A DNA stretch of 64,000 bases from PLanc-01 sp035342095 (GCA_035342095.1 DAOQWL010000012.1:1-64000), one strand, 5' to 3'; shown: positions 20,201-28,976, numbered from the stretch's first letter. Made by a program: numbers and translations. The notes: generated from the letters alone by a model not told the origin.

Positions 20201-21412
20201 GGAGGCCTGAGTCCCGTACATCGCGGCGGTGTTCGTGCCGATGTAGGATTCGTAACCGGTTCCCCTCTCGTAGCCGACGCCGGTCGTGCCGCTCGTCCAG
20301 CTCGAATCGTCGAAGGGCTCGGCCCCTCCCGTCCAGGCGTAGCCGACGGAGGCATCCTGCGGAATCAGCGTCCTGGCCGACGCGACCTCGGCAACGAGCG
20401 TCACCATGTCGGTCGTCGTATCGGGCGATGCGTCGGACACAGGCAGGGTCATGGGATTGTACATGATCTCGTTGATGACGATGTCCTCGCACAGATCGAC
20501 GTGGTTCGACGCGCCGAAGGTCGTGGATTGGAGGTTGTACCAGGCGTCGGCGCCGTCGGGATAGCGACCGCGGGCCGACTTCGCTACAATTGTTGCATCC
20601 GATACAGCCGTATCCCCCTGCCGCAGGAAGAGCCGGTCGCCGGCAACGCAAATGACGCCGAAGTTCGCGTTGGAAATCACATAGGTCGCGCCGGGCTGGA
20701 GGCTCACCGCCGGCAGGGTCCAGAGAAGATCGACCTCGCCTCGGATCTCCAGGCTGTAGTCCTGGAGGGAGACCGAATCCGACCCGGTGTACACCAGCTC
20801 GATGCGAAAGCTGTTGCCGCCGGGGGCGTCGATCTCATTGAATCGCAGGGACCGATCCGCAACGATCGCGCCGGGGAAGTTCTCGGCGCCGGGGGTACCG
20901 CCGACCTGATTGCTCCAGGTCCAATTGCCGGCGTCCTCGACCCCTCGCATGGGATTGATCCGGGCCAGGCTCACGCCGGAACCGTCCGGCGCGACGGGCC
21001 AATCGCCCTCCGTCTCGTATTTCACGCGGTTCAGGAGCCGACCGCTATTGGTGACCAGACGAAGGGTTTCGCCGTCATTGGCGAGTTTGCCGGTGAAAGG
21101 CCCGAGAACCGGGGCGCCGGTCCTGGTCTGCACGCTGGTAGGATCGGCCGCGACGACGAGGCAACTCCCGGCTCGGAGGATCGTCCCGTCCGCGAAGGTG
21201 TAGTCCACTCCCCCCTCCAGGGCCCAGCCGGACATGTCGATGTCGATGCCCATCTGGTTGTACAGCTCCACCCATTCGGGGGCGCCGTCTGCGGGATGAT
21301 ACATGATCTCGTTGAAGACGATCACGCTGTCGGCCCAGCAGGCTGGGGACATCATGAGAACACAGAAGAGCAAGACGCCAGGACGCGAAGACTGCCTGTT
21401 CACACCATCCAC
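17267..21412 (-). CDS. Giant secreted protein with lamin-tail domains and a CotH-like region
   Basis: 1381 residues from the GTG at 21412, chosen because GGAGGA lies 6 bases upstream and a perfect -10 box (21455-21460) would put transcription start near 21448; the in-frame ATG at 21496 lies outside that transcript. Signal peptide: RPGVLLFCVLMMSPACWA. Lamin-tail domains start near residue 30 (VFNEIMYHPADGAPEWVELY) and 530 (SPTWIELYNKGSEWIDLSGW), with a shorter INEIMYNP segment near 314. A galactose-binding-like stretch (NGDFSSGTSAWRI) lies near 724. The CotH-like part spans about 980-1290 (VGVHIKSSEHGRPKTGR, FRGVHDKISFDRSN, FFLHDLDYYNGG; the DLD is the likely metal site). CotH proteins are atypical kinases of extracellular targets. 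The match here is diverged, so activity is uncertain. Confidence 0.8.
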   Translation of the reverse strand: MDGVNRQSSRPGVLLFCVLMMSPACWADSVIVFNEIMYHPADGAPEWVELYNQMGIDIDMSGWALEGGVDYTFADGTILRAGSCLVVAADPTSVQTRTGAPVLGPFTGKLANDGETLRLVTNSGRLLNRVKYETEGDWPVAPDGSGVSLARINPMRGVEDAGNWTWSNQVGGTPGAENFPGAIVADRSLRFNEIDAPGGNSFRIELVYTGSDSVSLQDYSLEIRGEVDLLWTLPAVSLQPGATYVISNANFGVICVAGDRLFLRQGDTAVSDATIVAKSARGRYPDGADAWYNLQSTTFGASNHVDLCEDIVINEIMYNPMTLPVSDASPDTTTDMVTLVAEVASARTLIPQDASVGYAWTGGAEPFDDSSWTSGTTGVGYERGTGYESYIGTNTAAMYGTQASVFTRIKFNVVDPTQLESVTLSVRYDDGFVAWLNGVEIARINAPDALAWNSSATTSHDDVYAEIFQAFDVSTSVGLLKAGSNILAIQGLNNSTTSSDFLIQPKLEAAVKAQETETDPDAGKPYSAADSPTWIELYNKGSEWIDLSGWSLTQGIGFVIPDGTVLEPDGYLVIAQDAKYLAAKYPDVEIVGDFSGKLSNSGETIVLADAQGNPVDRVRYYDGGSWPSYADGGGCSLELKDPRADNNVGSAWAASDESSRTAWKDFSYRGTATGSPVGNDDLYKEFVMGLLYDGEILIDDLRVIEDPDGATVDLLQNGDFSSGTSAWRIIGNHRHSQVEPDPEDASNRVLRLVATGPTEHMHNHAETTFANGRSVVNGRQYEIRFRARWVAGSPLLNTRLFFNRLPVTTVLPVPEQTGTPGRRNSRWQANIGPTCSGLHHEPAIPSIRGRALVTVQAHDPDGIALMTLWYRKDGASWYAVAMEATEEGYQGWIPIHSAGTLVQFYVEAIDSRGDLSWCPAAGPESFAQYRVEDGKPRTTGVHNYRIVMRNAEKNFLYASTNLMSNEGVGATLIYNERESYYDVGVHIKSSEHGRPKTGRVGFTIFLSPEYPFRGVHDKISFDRSNGQEVGQQEMLLHTAMNRYGGFSKYHDLGYVIAPDDAHTSGVEVQMARYDRLYCEEMYGDDGGDGTLFEYELVYSLTATVGNSPEGLKIPQEGGGVYGLDVANYLGDDKEKYRYHFLIKNNRALDNYAPIMQMTNVLALSGSAFTQTVDQYIDVEEWLRAFAIGSTCGVSDNWISGSAHNALFYHRPTDNRMLFFLHDLDYYNGGVSLKSNSILNKLTSATAWNRVFYGNVYDFLAVSFNRDYMAYWTAHYATLLPEQPWSSWLNYINSRHANAMSQVLAAMPAQVAFSVLTSVDGALTGRGWINVREIRHMETDTVLDVVWRDSTTWAATLPAGVTSGTLNAYDSAGRLVGVALIP

Positions 21413-21454
21413 CGAGAATCCTCCTGCCAATACACGTGCAGTTCCATGCCATCT

Positions 21455-21460
21455 ATTATA
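21455..21460 (-). promoter_or_regulatory. -10 box for the lamin-tail/CotH gene
   Basis: Perfect TATAAT on the minus strand, 43 bases before the GTG at 21412. No good -35 is visible at 16-18 bases. Confidence 0.45.
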
Positions 21461-21492
21461 GCACAGAACACCCCCCGATCGCGCCGTCTTTT

Positions 21493-24009
21493 TCACGGCA
21501 TTCGGATTCGCTCGAAACAGCCGGTCAGATCGGTGTAGCCCGTCCCCTGGCCGCCGCGACGGAGCGTCACGCTCCCCACCGGTTGGAAGCCCCTATCCAT
21601 AGCGTCGGCGGGGATTCGGACCGTCTTGCAGGGGCGCTCGTCTCCCATCTGCCAGAGCCGGCCGCCCTCGTGGACGATGGCGATCTCCTTGATCGCCAGA
21701 TCGATCCGGTCAGGATGGACCGTCGCAACGAGATAGTTCACCTTGGGTGAGGCTCCAATCAGGCTGCCGTGGGCGATCTGGAGAACGCCATCGGCCTGCG
21801 TACAGGAGATCGCGTGGGTTTCGCCGCACAGGTAGAGTCCGACTCCATGCGTCTTGAGGCTCTGCCACAACGGAGAGTCCCTGCCGCCGGCGAGCGACAG
21901 GTACGTCGAGCACTCGGACTCGACCGGGCCCAGGATCGGCGTGTGACCCATCACGACAACGTGCTCGACGCCGGGATTGTCCGCGAAGACCCCTTCGAGC
22001 CATTCGAGCTGTTCGCCCGTGACTTGCGGAACGATCCCCCCCTGCGGCCCGGTCCCCTTCTCGAACACGTCCACCGCCGCAAAGAGGGTGTTCTCGTGGA
22101 TAAACCAGAAGGCGGTGCCCCTCATCCGCAGCGGGCCGTTGAGCGGCATACCGAGATGCTTGGTGAACTGCCGGCGGAAGGTGTTCGCGAGCTTGGCCTT
22201 CTCCTCGGGCCAGGGCGCCCCGCCGATCTCATGGTCGCCGACCGTCGCGTAGAACTTCAGCCCGTGATCCTTCATGCGCTGGACCCACGCGCCGTAATAG
22301 ACGTCCGCGAACTTCTCGATGGTGTCCTTGTCGGGCCAGTGGCCCATGACCAGATCGCCCGGGATCAGGACGAATTCGGGGTTCTCGGCCTTGATCGCCT
22401 TGAGCACGTGGTCGAGCGCATCCTCCCAGCCCGGTTGCGGATAGGCGAGATCCGCATTCACGAAGTCCGGAATGCTCACGAACCGCCAGGGATGCATGGA
22501 GGCGACGCCGCCCTCGGGAACCTCGATCCCCGCGGTCCAGAGGATGCCGTTGAGCACCATCGTGCGGAACGACCCGATGGACCAGTTTTTGTGGAAATGG
22601 CCTCCGGTGAAGCCGAAGCCCCGCCCGCCGTCGGGACGAGTATATGCCCAGGAGAGGACCTTGTCCTGCGGGTCGCGCGGAGGCAGTTTCCCGGTCAGGA
22701 GCCGGACCACATTGGCGTCGTTGTCCCGCAGGTGAATGTCGAAGTACCACTCGTCCTCCGCGACATATCCGCCGCAACCTCGCGTGATTGGGTGGCCGTT
22801 CGCGACGGGCGTTACCTTCGCGACGTTGATCGGGTTTTGCGAGACGCCCACTTCGTACGAGCCGCCCATCCAGTCGAGCAGGTCCCGGTAGCCCCCTTCC
22901 GGCGGATCGACCGAGTAGTGCAGGAACGCGATGCCTTTGCCCTTCTTGGCAAGCTCTCGCATCTTCTCGATCCGGCCGGGGACCGCGAGCGGATGATGCT
23001 CGCGACCATCGGCAAAGAACACCACCGCATCGACGCTGTCCAGAACCGACGGGTCCTGCGGCCAGCCGTCACGATAGATCTCGATCTGCGGCGGTTCGAT
23101 GTTCGTCGCGCCCTGCAGCCATTGCTTGGCGCACTCCGCGTCCTTGTACCATTCATGGCAGTCGTCGCCGTGGCTGGGCTTGCCCGCGAGAAACGCGATC
23201 TTCTTCGTGGCATGGGCGTCCCGCCCATGATCTGGGGTCGCGGGCAAGATGCCCGTGCTACGAACAGGCGTCAAGCCCGCCGCCCAAGCGGCGCCGCGAC
23301 GGAACAGCTCCCCCACCGCAGGACCGAACGCCTGAACATCGTGGCCGAGGGGCGAATGGAAGACCCGGCCTTTGCCATACTGCAGGACAAAGGCCATCGC
23401 ATAGTCCTTGCCATCGACCTTCGATTTCGACGCCGCCAGCACGTGGATCGGGGTCTTGCCCGCCAGGCACGTGTACAGCTCGTCTGTCGTCTCGAACGAC
23501 GCCAATCCCTGTGTGATTGGGTGATTCGGGTCGGTGATCCGGACCTCGAAGGCCCCGTGCGGATCGTGCCCTCGCATGTTCGGATCATAGACCCGCCCGA
23601 TAAGCTTCTCGAACTCGGGCCAGCCCTGGAAGGCGCCGCAGGCGAAGTGGACGGCGACGAGACCGCCGCCTTTGCCGGTGAAATCGACGAGGTTCTGTCG
23701 GGCCTTCTCGCCGGGGTCGGGGGTCTCCCAATTCATGAAGTGCAGAACCGCGACATCGTACTCCGCGAGCTTCTCGGACGCCAGGAAGTCCGGCGTCTCG
23801 ACCACGTCCACCACGAGCCGCGAGTCCTTACGAAGCTCTGCTGCCAGGACGGGAGCGGTCTCTTTCCATTTGTGCCCCGGGTAGTCGTTCCCCGTGACGA
23901 TCACGACCTTGCGGGTTTCCCTGTCTCCGGCGCGGACGCACACACCCAAGCCCGACGCGAGTATGCCTGCACACAGCCACAATGACCAGGAACGAAATCC
24001 ACGTTTCAT
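21493..24009 (-). CDS. ThuA-ThuA-metallophosphoesterase fusion, secreted
   Basis: 838 residues from the ATG at 24009 (GGAGTGAAT upstream, signal peptide MKRGFRSWSLWLCAGILASG). Residues about 33-248 are a ThuA domain (VVIVTGNDYPGHKW, GGGLVAVHFACGAF, YGKGRVFHSPLGHD). About 269-495 are a second ThuA domain (IAFLAGKPSHG, FLHYSVDPPEGGYRD, GGRGFGFTGGHFHKNW). About 505-838 are a calcineurin-like phosphoesterase (IPGDLVMGH, VGDHE, VMGHTPILG, CGETHAI as metal-site segments). ThuA belongs to the class I glutamine-amidotransferase fold and is linked to sugar utilisation. The two ThuA domains are joined by about 19 residues encoded by a dispersed repeat (see 23206-23262). The downstream CotH gene has its own -10 box. 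Confidence 0.88.
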   Translation of the reverse strand: MKRGFRSWSLWLCAGILASGLGVCVRAGDRETRKVVIVTGNDYPGHKWKETAPVLAAELRKDSRLVVDVVETPDFLASEKLAEYDVAVLHFMNWETPDPGEKARQNLVDFTGKGGGLVAVHFACGAFQGWPEFEKLIGRVYDPNMRGHDPHGAFEVRITDPNHPITQGLASFETTDELYTCLAGKTPIHVLAASKSKVDGKDYAMAFVLQYGKGRVFHSPLGHDVQAFGPAVGELFRRGAAWAAGLTPVRSTGILPATPDHGRDAHATKKIAFLAGKPSHGDDCHEWYKDAECAKQWLQGATNIEPPQIEIYRDGWPQDPSVLDSVDAVVFFADGREHHPLAVPGRIEKMRELAKKGKGIAFLHYSVDPPEGGYRDLLDWMGGSYEVGVSQNPINVAKVTPVANGHPITRGCGGYVAEDEWYFDIHLRDNDANVVRLLTGKLPPRDPQDKVLSWAYTRPDGGRGFGFTGGHFHKNWSIGSFRTMVLNGILWTAGIEVPEGGVASMHPWRFVSIPDFVNADLAYPQPGWEDALDHVLKAIKAENPEFVLIPGDLVMGHWPDKDTIEKFADVYYGAWVQRMKDHGLKFYATVGDHEIGGAPWPEEKAKLANTFRRQFTKHLGMPLNGPLRMRGTAFWFIHENTLFAAVDVFEKGTGPQGGIVPQVTGEQLEWLEGVFADNPGVEHVVVMGHTPILGPVESECSTYLSLAGGRDSPLWQSLKTHGVGLYLCGETHAISCTQADGVLQIAHGSLIGASPKVNYLVATVHPDRIDLAIKEIAIVHEGGRLWQMGDERPCKTVRIPADAMDRGFQPVGSVTLRRGGQGTGYTDLTGCFERIRMP
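23206..23262 (-). repeat. Dispersed double-hairpin element inserted in frame in a gene
   Basis: Two perfect hairpins, CATGGGCG/CGCCCATG and CGGGCA/TGCCCG. In the gene frame they encode STGILPATPDHGRDAHAT between the two ThuA domains. The same sequence family occurs outside genes at 28973-29021 and 29215-29258. Confidence 0.85.
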
Positions 24010-24104
24010 ATTCACTCCGGCCAGAAGAGTTCTTTCTGATTCGTCCGACACCGGCAGGCTACCAGAGCCGACGCGAGAACGCAAATGCTTCCTGGAAGCG
24101 AGGT

Positions 24105-25485
24105 TCAACGCTGGAAGACCAGGCGGCCGTCACAGTACGTTTGCAGGACTTTGGCTTCTCGGATCGCATCGACCGGACACGCGAGCAGGTCCGTATCGAG
24201 CACGATGAAGTCGGCCAGCTTGCCCGTTTCGAGAGAGCCGACCTCTTTCTCCAGGAACAGGGCTCTGGCACAGTAGATGGTGTAGAACCGGATTGCTTGC
24301 TCGCGGCTGAGAACCTCCTCCGGGTGCAGTTGTCCTTCGTACCATCTGGCCCGGCGGGTCAACGTCGTCCACATCCCCAGGAAGGGATCGTACGGGTTGT
24401 TCGAACGAAGCGAGCCGATCTTCTGCATGTGGTCCGAGCCGCCGGCCGCAATGCCGCCCATGTCGAGAATGCTCTTGAGCGGCTGGAACCAGCGGAGCCG
24501 GTCGTAACCGAAGTGACCCGCCAGCGTCCGTGCGTCCAGATACAGCCAGGCGGGCTGCACCAGCGGAATCACCTTCAGATCGACGACCTTCTTCACCGTC
24601 TCGGGACTCATGAAGTTCGAGTGCGTGATGCAGTGGCGCATGTCGCGGATCGGCATCGTCTTGCTCAGCTCGTCGTAGACATCGACCAGGGTCTCGACCG
24701 CGCCGTCGCCGACCGTGTGGGCGGTGAACTGCAGGCCCGACTCGGTCGCGGCACGGACGATGGGCAGGAGCCGGTCCTTCGGGATGAACAGGACGCCGCG
24801 GTAGTTGGGGTCGTCGATGGCGTAGATCCTGCTGACGCCCCATGGGCGGCTCATGTACGCGCTGCCGGTCAACATACCGCCATCGAGATAGACCTTGACG
24901 CCGATGACACGGAGCATTGGCCCGCCCCGCCGGAGCGGCTTCTGAACCACTCTGCGGATGTTCTCCTCGATCTGCTCGATGGGTCCGATCGTCTCGACGT
25001 GGTACTGCGCCGCGACGCGGACGGGCAGTTCGCGTCGTTCCAGCATCCGGCTGTAGAGATCGAGGTCCGCCTGGACCACGTCGCCGTCGCAGATACCGGT
25101 GATGCCGACGGAACTGTAATCTCTCAGCAGGGTCAGGAGCCTGTCGTATCGATCCTGCTCGGTCGCCTTGCACGGACTCCATCTCGGGGATCGGATGGTC
25201 GAATTCGGTCATCGCGGCGTCGCAGGGATGCACGTGGGAGTCTATCAGGCCGGGCAGGACCATCTTGCCATCGAGATCGAGCAACTCCGTATCCTCGGTC
25301 TGGAGACGCAGCACCTCCTCCTCCCGCCCGACGGCGACAATCCGGCTGCCCTCGACGGCCATAGCCTCGCAGATCGAGAACGCGGGATCGACCGTGACGA
25401 TCCTGGCGTTGTGGACGATCAACTGCGGCCCGGCCGCGTGCAGGGTCGTCGCCAAACCCAACAGAACCATGCTCGCATATCTCAT
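24105..25485 (-). pseudogene. Broken amidohydrolase (YtcJ-like, amidohydrolase_3) gene
   Basis: The N-terminal part starts at the ATG at 25485 (AAGGAG upstream, signal peptide, then LIVHNARIVTVDP, MVLPGLIDSHVHPCDAA) and runs in one frame to PEMES near 25187. The C-terminal part (KATEQDRYDRLLTLLRDYSS, SVGITGICDGD, then FTAHTVGDGAVE, AAGGSDHMQ, GKLADFIVLDTD) reads in another frame to a stop at 24105. In this family roughly 100 residues normally separate these blocks (family knowledge), so there is both a deletion and a frame change near 25180. The two metal-binding halves survive but cannot be made as one protein. A sequencing error cannot explain the missing block, though it could explain the frame. 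Confidence 0.8.
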
Positions 25486-25672
25486 GATCGGCTCCTTGAT
25501 GCTGGCGATACGATACCATGGTTTCGTGCAATTTCAAAGGGCCGCGGGCCGTCTGATTCCTCAGGTGCGACTTGAATTCGGCCGGCCCGGCGGGTACTAT
25601 GGGGGACCGGCGCGCGGGGACGCTCGCCGACCAGGAACCGGATTGGACAAGGGCTTACGAAAGGGAGGCAAG

Positions 25673-26983
25673 ATGGCACGGTCAAATGCATCGAGCAGAG
25701 TCGCAACAACACGGCGTGACTTCCTGAAGGCCTCCACGACAGTGGCTTCGGCCGCCACGCTGGGCGTGCTGAACGTCGGCGCATACGCCGGGGCAGGCGA
25801 CATCATCCGCCTGGGCATGATCGGCTGCGGCGGTCGCAACACCGGCGCCGCGGACCAGGCCCTCACCGCCGACAAGGGCGTCAGACTCGTCGCCATGTGC
25901 GACATCTTCATGGACCGCGTCAAGGCAGTCCGCGAGATCCTCAAGAAAGGCAAGCCGGAACAGGTCATCGCCGACGACGACCACTGCTTCGCCGGCTTCG
26001 ATGGCTACAAGAAAGTGATCGAGGCCTCCGACGTAGTCGTGATCGCCAACGCAGCCAAGTTTCATCCCCACCACGCACTGACCGCCATCCAGGCGGGCAA
26101 GCACGTATTCGTCGAAAAGCCCCACGGGATCGATCCGCTCGGGATGAAGATCATGAAGAAGGCCGCCGACCTCGCGAAGCAGAAAGGCCTGTGCCTGGTC
26201 TCCGGTCTGCACAGCCGCTATCACACGGGCTACGCGGAGACGGTGCAGCGAATCCACGACGGCCAGATCGGCGACGTGATCTCCATCGAGGAGAACTTCC
26301 TGCGGGGCCCCTACGGCGTGATCGACCGCAAGCCCGGCCTGACCGAGGTGCAGTGGCAGTGCAGCACGCAGTACCACTTCCGCTGGCTCTCGGGCGACGA
26401 CGTCATTCAGTCGCTGGTCCACAACCTGGACCGCGCCAGTTGGGTCCTGCACAACCAGGTCCCGGTCAAATGTCACGGCCTGGGCGGGCGGTCCTCCATG
26501 ACCGAGCCGATCTACGGCGACGTGTTCGATCATCACAGCGTCGTCTACGAGTTCGCCAATGGGGTGCGGGTCTACGCCTTCTGCCGGACCACGACCGGGT
26601 GCTACGACGAGTACTCCAGTCTCGTGTTCGGCACCAAGGGCAAGGCCGACATCATGGGCTGCCGGATCTCGGGCGAGACGAACTGGCGATGGACCGGAAG
26701 GTGCGACCCCTACCAGCGGGAGCACGATGTCCTGTTCAAGGCGATCCGCGACGGCAAGCCCGTCAACAATGGCGACTACATGGTCCCGAGCACAACGATC
26801 GGCCTGATGGGCCAGATCTCCTGCTACACGGGCCAGGAAGTGACCTGGGAGCAGATCAACGCCTCCGAGTACTTCCACGCGCCGAAACCCGAGGACTGCT
26901 ACGACGAAATGACCCCGCCGGCGGCGCCGGGACCGAACGGCAGCTATCCCGTGCCTCTGCCCGGCCGGACCAAGATGATATAG
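25673..26983 (+). CDS. Gfo/Idh/MocA family oxidoreductase, Tat-exported
   Basis: 436 residues, ATG at 25673 after GGGAGGCAAG. The N-terminus holds a twin-arginine signal (TRRDFLKAST) with a short hydrophobic stretch, so the folded NAD(P)-loaded enzyme is probably exported. The Rossmann motif LGMIGCGGRNTG follows, then the family signature HVFVEKPHGID (the Lys of EKP is catalytic) and GLHSRYHTGY. Members oxidise or reduce sugars, inositols and amino-sugars; the substrate cannot be read from the sequence. It heads a probable three-gene unit: gaps are 72 and 13 bases to the following genes on the same strand. Confidence 0.93.
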   Translation: MARSNASSRVATTRRDFLKASTTVASAATLGVLNVGAYAGAGDIIRLGMIGCGGRNTGAADQALTADKGVRLVAMCDIFMDRVKAVREILKKGKPEQVIADDDHCFAGFDGYKKVIEASDVVVIANAAKFHPHHALTAIQAGKHVFVEKPHGIDPLGMKIMKKAADLAKQKGLCLVSGLHSRYHTGYAETVQRIHDGQIGDVISIEENFLRGPYGVIDRKPGLTEVQWQCSTQYHFRWLSGDDVIQSLVHNLDRASWVLHNQVPVKCHGLGGRSSMTEPIYGDVFDHHSVVYEFANGVRVYAFCRTTTGCYDEYSSLVFGTKGKADIMGCRISGETNWRWTGRCDPYQREHDVLFKAIRDGKPVNNGDYMVPSTTIGLMGQISCYTGQEVTWEQINASEYFHAPKPEDCYDEMTPPAAPGPNGSYPVPLPGRTKMI

Positions 26984-27055
26984 TGGCATGGGCATTCAGC
27001 CCATGTATTTGGAGCCCCGGGCCGGAAACCCGTGCTGTTTTGAGGAGATTGCCAA

Positions 27056-28021
27056 GTGAAGAGAATCGTTCTGTTGTCGTGTGTTGCCTTGTTGGCCCTG
27101 GTCGCGGTCACAATTGCCTCGGCCGCGGGGAACGAGGCCCCGAAGAAGTACACCGAGACCATCACCGCCAAGGACGGGTCGAAGTTGTCCCTCGACATGG
27201 TCCTCATCCCCGGCGGCACGTTCACGATGGGCAGCCCTGCCGGCGAGGCCGACCGCGCCGAGCACGAGGGCCCGCAACGGCAGGTGCAGGTGGCCCCCTT
27301 CTATCTGTGCACGACAGAGACCACCATTGACCTGTTCCTGGCCTACTACCAGGAAACCGGGACCGCGAAGAAGGACTTCGTCGAGACCGAGACCGCCCAG
27401 AAAGAGGAGAGGCCCAAGGACGGCGTCAACGCCATCACCGGCCCGACCCCCGTCTACGGCGACATGACCATGGGCTATAGCAAGAAGCACCCGTCCATCG
27501 GCGGGACCTGGCACAACGCGATGACCTTCTGTCAGTGGCTCTCGCAGAAGACCGGCAAGCAGTACCGCCTGCCCACGGAGGCGGAGTGGGAGTACGCAGC
27601 CCGAGCCGGCACGAGCACCCCCTTCGGCGTGGCCGAATCCGCGGAGGGCCTGGAGGACTACGCCTGGTTCGCCGACAACTCGGACATGGAGCCCCACGCG
27701 GTCGCGACGAAGAAGCCCAACGCCTGGGGCCTCTACGACATGCAGGGCAACGTCCGCGAGTGGGTCCAGGACTTCTACAACCCCACCGGGTATGAGCTGC
27801 CCTTCAAAGAGAACCCGGCCGGCCCGAAGGAAGGGAAAGTACACGTCGCACGCGGCGGCTATTACGACAGTCCCGCCGGCGAGCTCCGATGCGCCGCCCG
27901 CGGATTCGAGGAGGACTGGTGGCGGATGAACGACCCGCAGATCCCCAAGAGCAAGTGGTGGCTGCCCCAGATCGATTGCATTGGCTTCCGCGTCGCCTGC
28001 GAGGTCCCGAAGGGCAAGTAG
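27056..28021 (+). CDS. FGE/SUMF1-like secreted protein lacking the catalytic cysteine pair
   Basis: 321 residues from a GTG start with TGAGGAG upstream. Signal peptide, then a formylglycine-generating-enzyme fold: MVLIPGGTFTMGS, RLPTEAEWEYAARAG, GLYDMQGNVREWVQDFY, GFRVACE. In true FGE the sequence after the GGS/GGY turn carries two redox cysteines close to RCAAR. Here it reads ARGGYYDSPAGELRCAAR, so only the third cysteine position is present. The protein is therefore probably not a sulfatase-activating oxidase but one of the many FGE-fold proteins of other function. It lies 13 bases before the next gene and 72 after the oxidoreductase. Confidence 0.9.
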   Translation: MKRIVLLSCVALLALVAVTIASAAGNEAPKKYTETITAKDGSKLSLDMVLIPGGTFTMGSPAGEADRAEHEGPQRQVQVAPFYLCTTETTIDLFLAYYQETGTAKKDFVETETAQKEERPKDGVNAITGPTPVYGDMTMGYSKKHPSIGGTWHNAMTFCQWLSQKTGKQYRLPTEAEWEYAARAGTSTPFGVAESAEGLEDYAWFADNSDMEPHAVATKKPNAWGLYDMQGNVREWVQDFYNPTGYELPFKENPAGPKEGKVHVARGGYYDSPAGELRCAARGFEEDWWRMNDPQIPKSKWWLPQIDCIGFRVACEVPKGK

Positions 28022-28034
28022 TCGGAGGACACCC

Positions 28035-28976
28035 ATGTTCGGCATTTCCGCACGGCAGTGGGGCATTCATATCGTTGCAGCAGTATCCCTCGTCGCCGGT
28101 GCAGCAGCCGGCGACGAGACAACCCAGCGGCTCGCCTTCCTCGCGAACAGCCAGGGCGAGTACACATTCGACACCGGCGTCCTCCGAGGAACGCTGCGCC
28201 AGGACGGCAAATCGCGAGGCCTGTCGTCAGTCGTGCACATCCCCTCCGGCGCCAGACTGGACGGCAGCGTCGGGATTGCGGGCCACTATCGCGTCTTCAC
28301 CACGAACAAACGCTATGGGACCGCGGCGTGGGACTGGCCCAGCACGGCCGAGTTGCGACCCGACGGAAGCGTGCGGACCACCTGGCCGGCCGCCCAGGAC
28401 CGCCCGTTCGACATGACCGCCCAGTACCGATGGGCGGACCCGCAGACCCTGGACGTCGAAACGACGGTCACGGCCCGTGCGGATCTGAGCCGCTTCGAGT
28501 CGTTCTTCGCGTCGTATTTCGACAAAGCGTTCCCGTCGCCTTTCGTGTACATCGCGGAGAGTCCCGCCGGCCCGGGCAAGCCGGGCTTCCTAACAGCGGG
28601 GAAATCCGACGGCAACTGGCAGATGTTCCCGAGGGAGCCGCAGGTGCTGCCCATCATCCGCGACGGGCGATGGACAATCGAACCCAATCCCGTGGACTGG
28701 GCGATCCGCTCGCGACTCGCGGCCCCCATCGCTCTGCGGCGGGACACGACCCACGGCCTGACCGCCGTCGTCATGTCCCCTGCAACCGACTGCTTCGCCA
28801 TCGCCACGCCGCACGAGGGCGAGACTCACTACTCGCTCTACGCATCCCTCTTCGGCCGGGACATCAAGGCAGGCGAACCCGCGACGGCCCACGTCCGCCT
28901 TGTCATCACGAAAACCATCTCCGACGACGAGATCGTCGCACTCTACAAGCACTACGCAAGCACGTTCGAAAAGTAG
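28035..28976 (+). CDS. Secreted protein of unknown function, downstream of the FGE-like gene
   Basis: 313 residues, ATG at 28035 after TCGGAGGAC. Signal peptide (WGIHIVAAVSLVAGAAAG). The mature protein is beta-rich and acidic, with recognisable but unassigned stretches: LRGTLRQDGKSRGLSSVVHIPSG, FESFFASYFDKAFPSPF and YSLYASLFGRDIKAGE. The pattern resembles galactose-mutarotase-like or glycoside-hydrolase accessory sandwiches, but I cannot name a family. Translational coupling to the FGE-like gene (13-base gap) suggests a shared pathway with the oxidoreductase. The stop codon is embedded in a dispersed hairpin repeat. Confidence 0.82.
   Translation: MFGISARQWGIHIVAAVSLVAGAAAGDETTQRLAFLANSQGEYTFDTGVLRGTLRQDGKSRGLSSVVHIPSGARLDGSVGIAGHYRVFTTNKRYGTAAWDWPSTAELRPDGSVRTTWPAAQDRPFDMTAQYRWADPQTLDVETTVTARADLSRFESFFASYFDKAFPSPFVYIAESPAGPGKPGFLTAGKSDGNWQMFPREPQVLPIIRDGRWTIEPNPVDWAIRSRLAAPIALRRDTTHGLTAVVMSPATDCFAIATPHEGETHYSLYASLFGRDIKAGEPATAHVRLVITKTISDDEIVALYKHYASTFEK

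Noticed and set aside
17123..21538. A 1471-codon open frame on the plus strand opposite the lamin-tail/CotH gene
   Set aside because: It is antisense to a gene with clear domains, is rich in Arg/Gly/Val/Asp as expected of GC-rich shadow frames, and has no recognisable motif.
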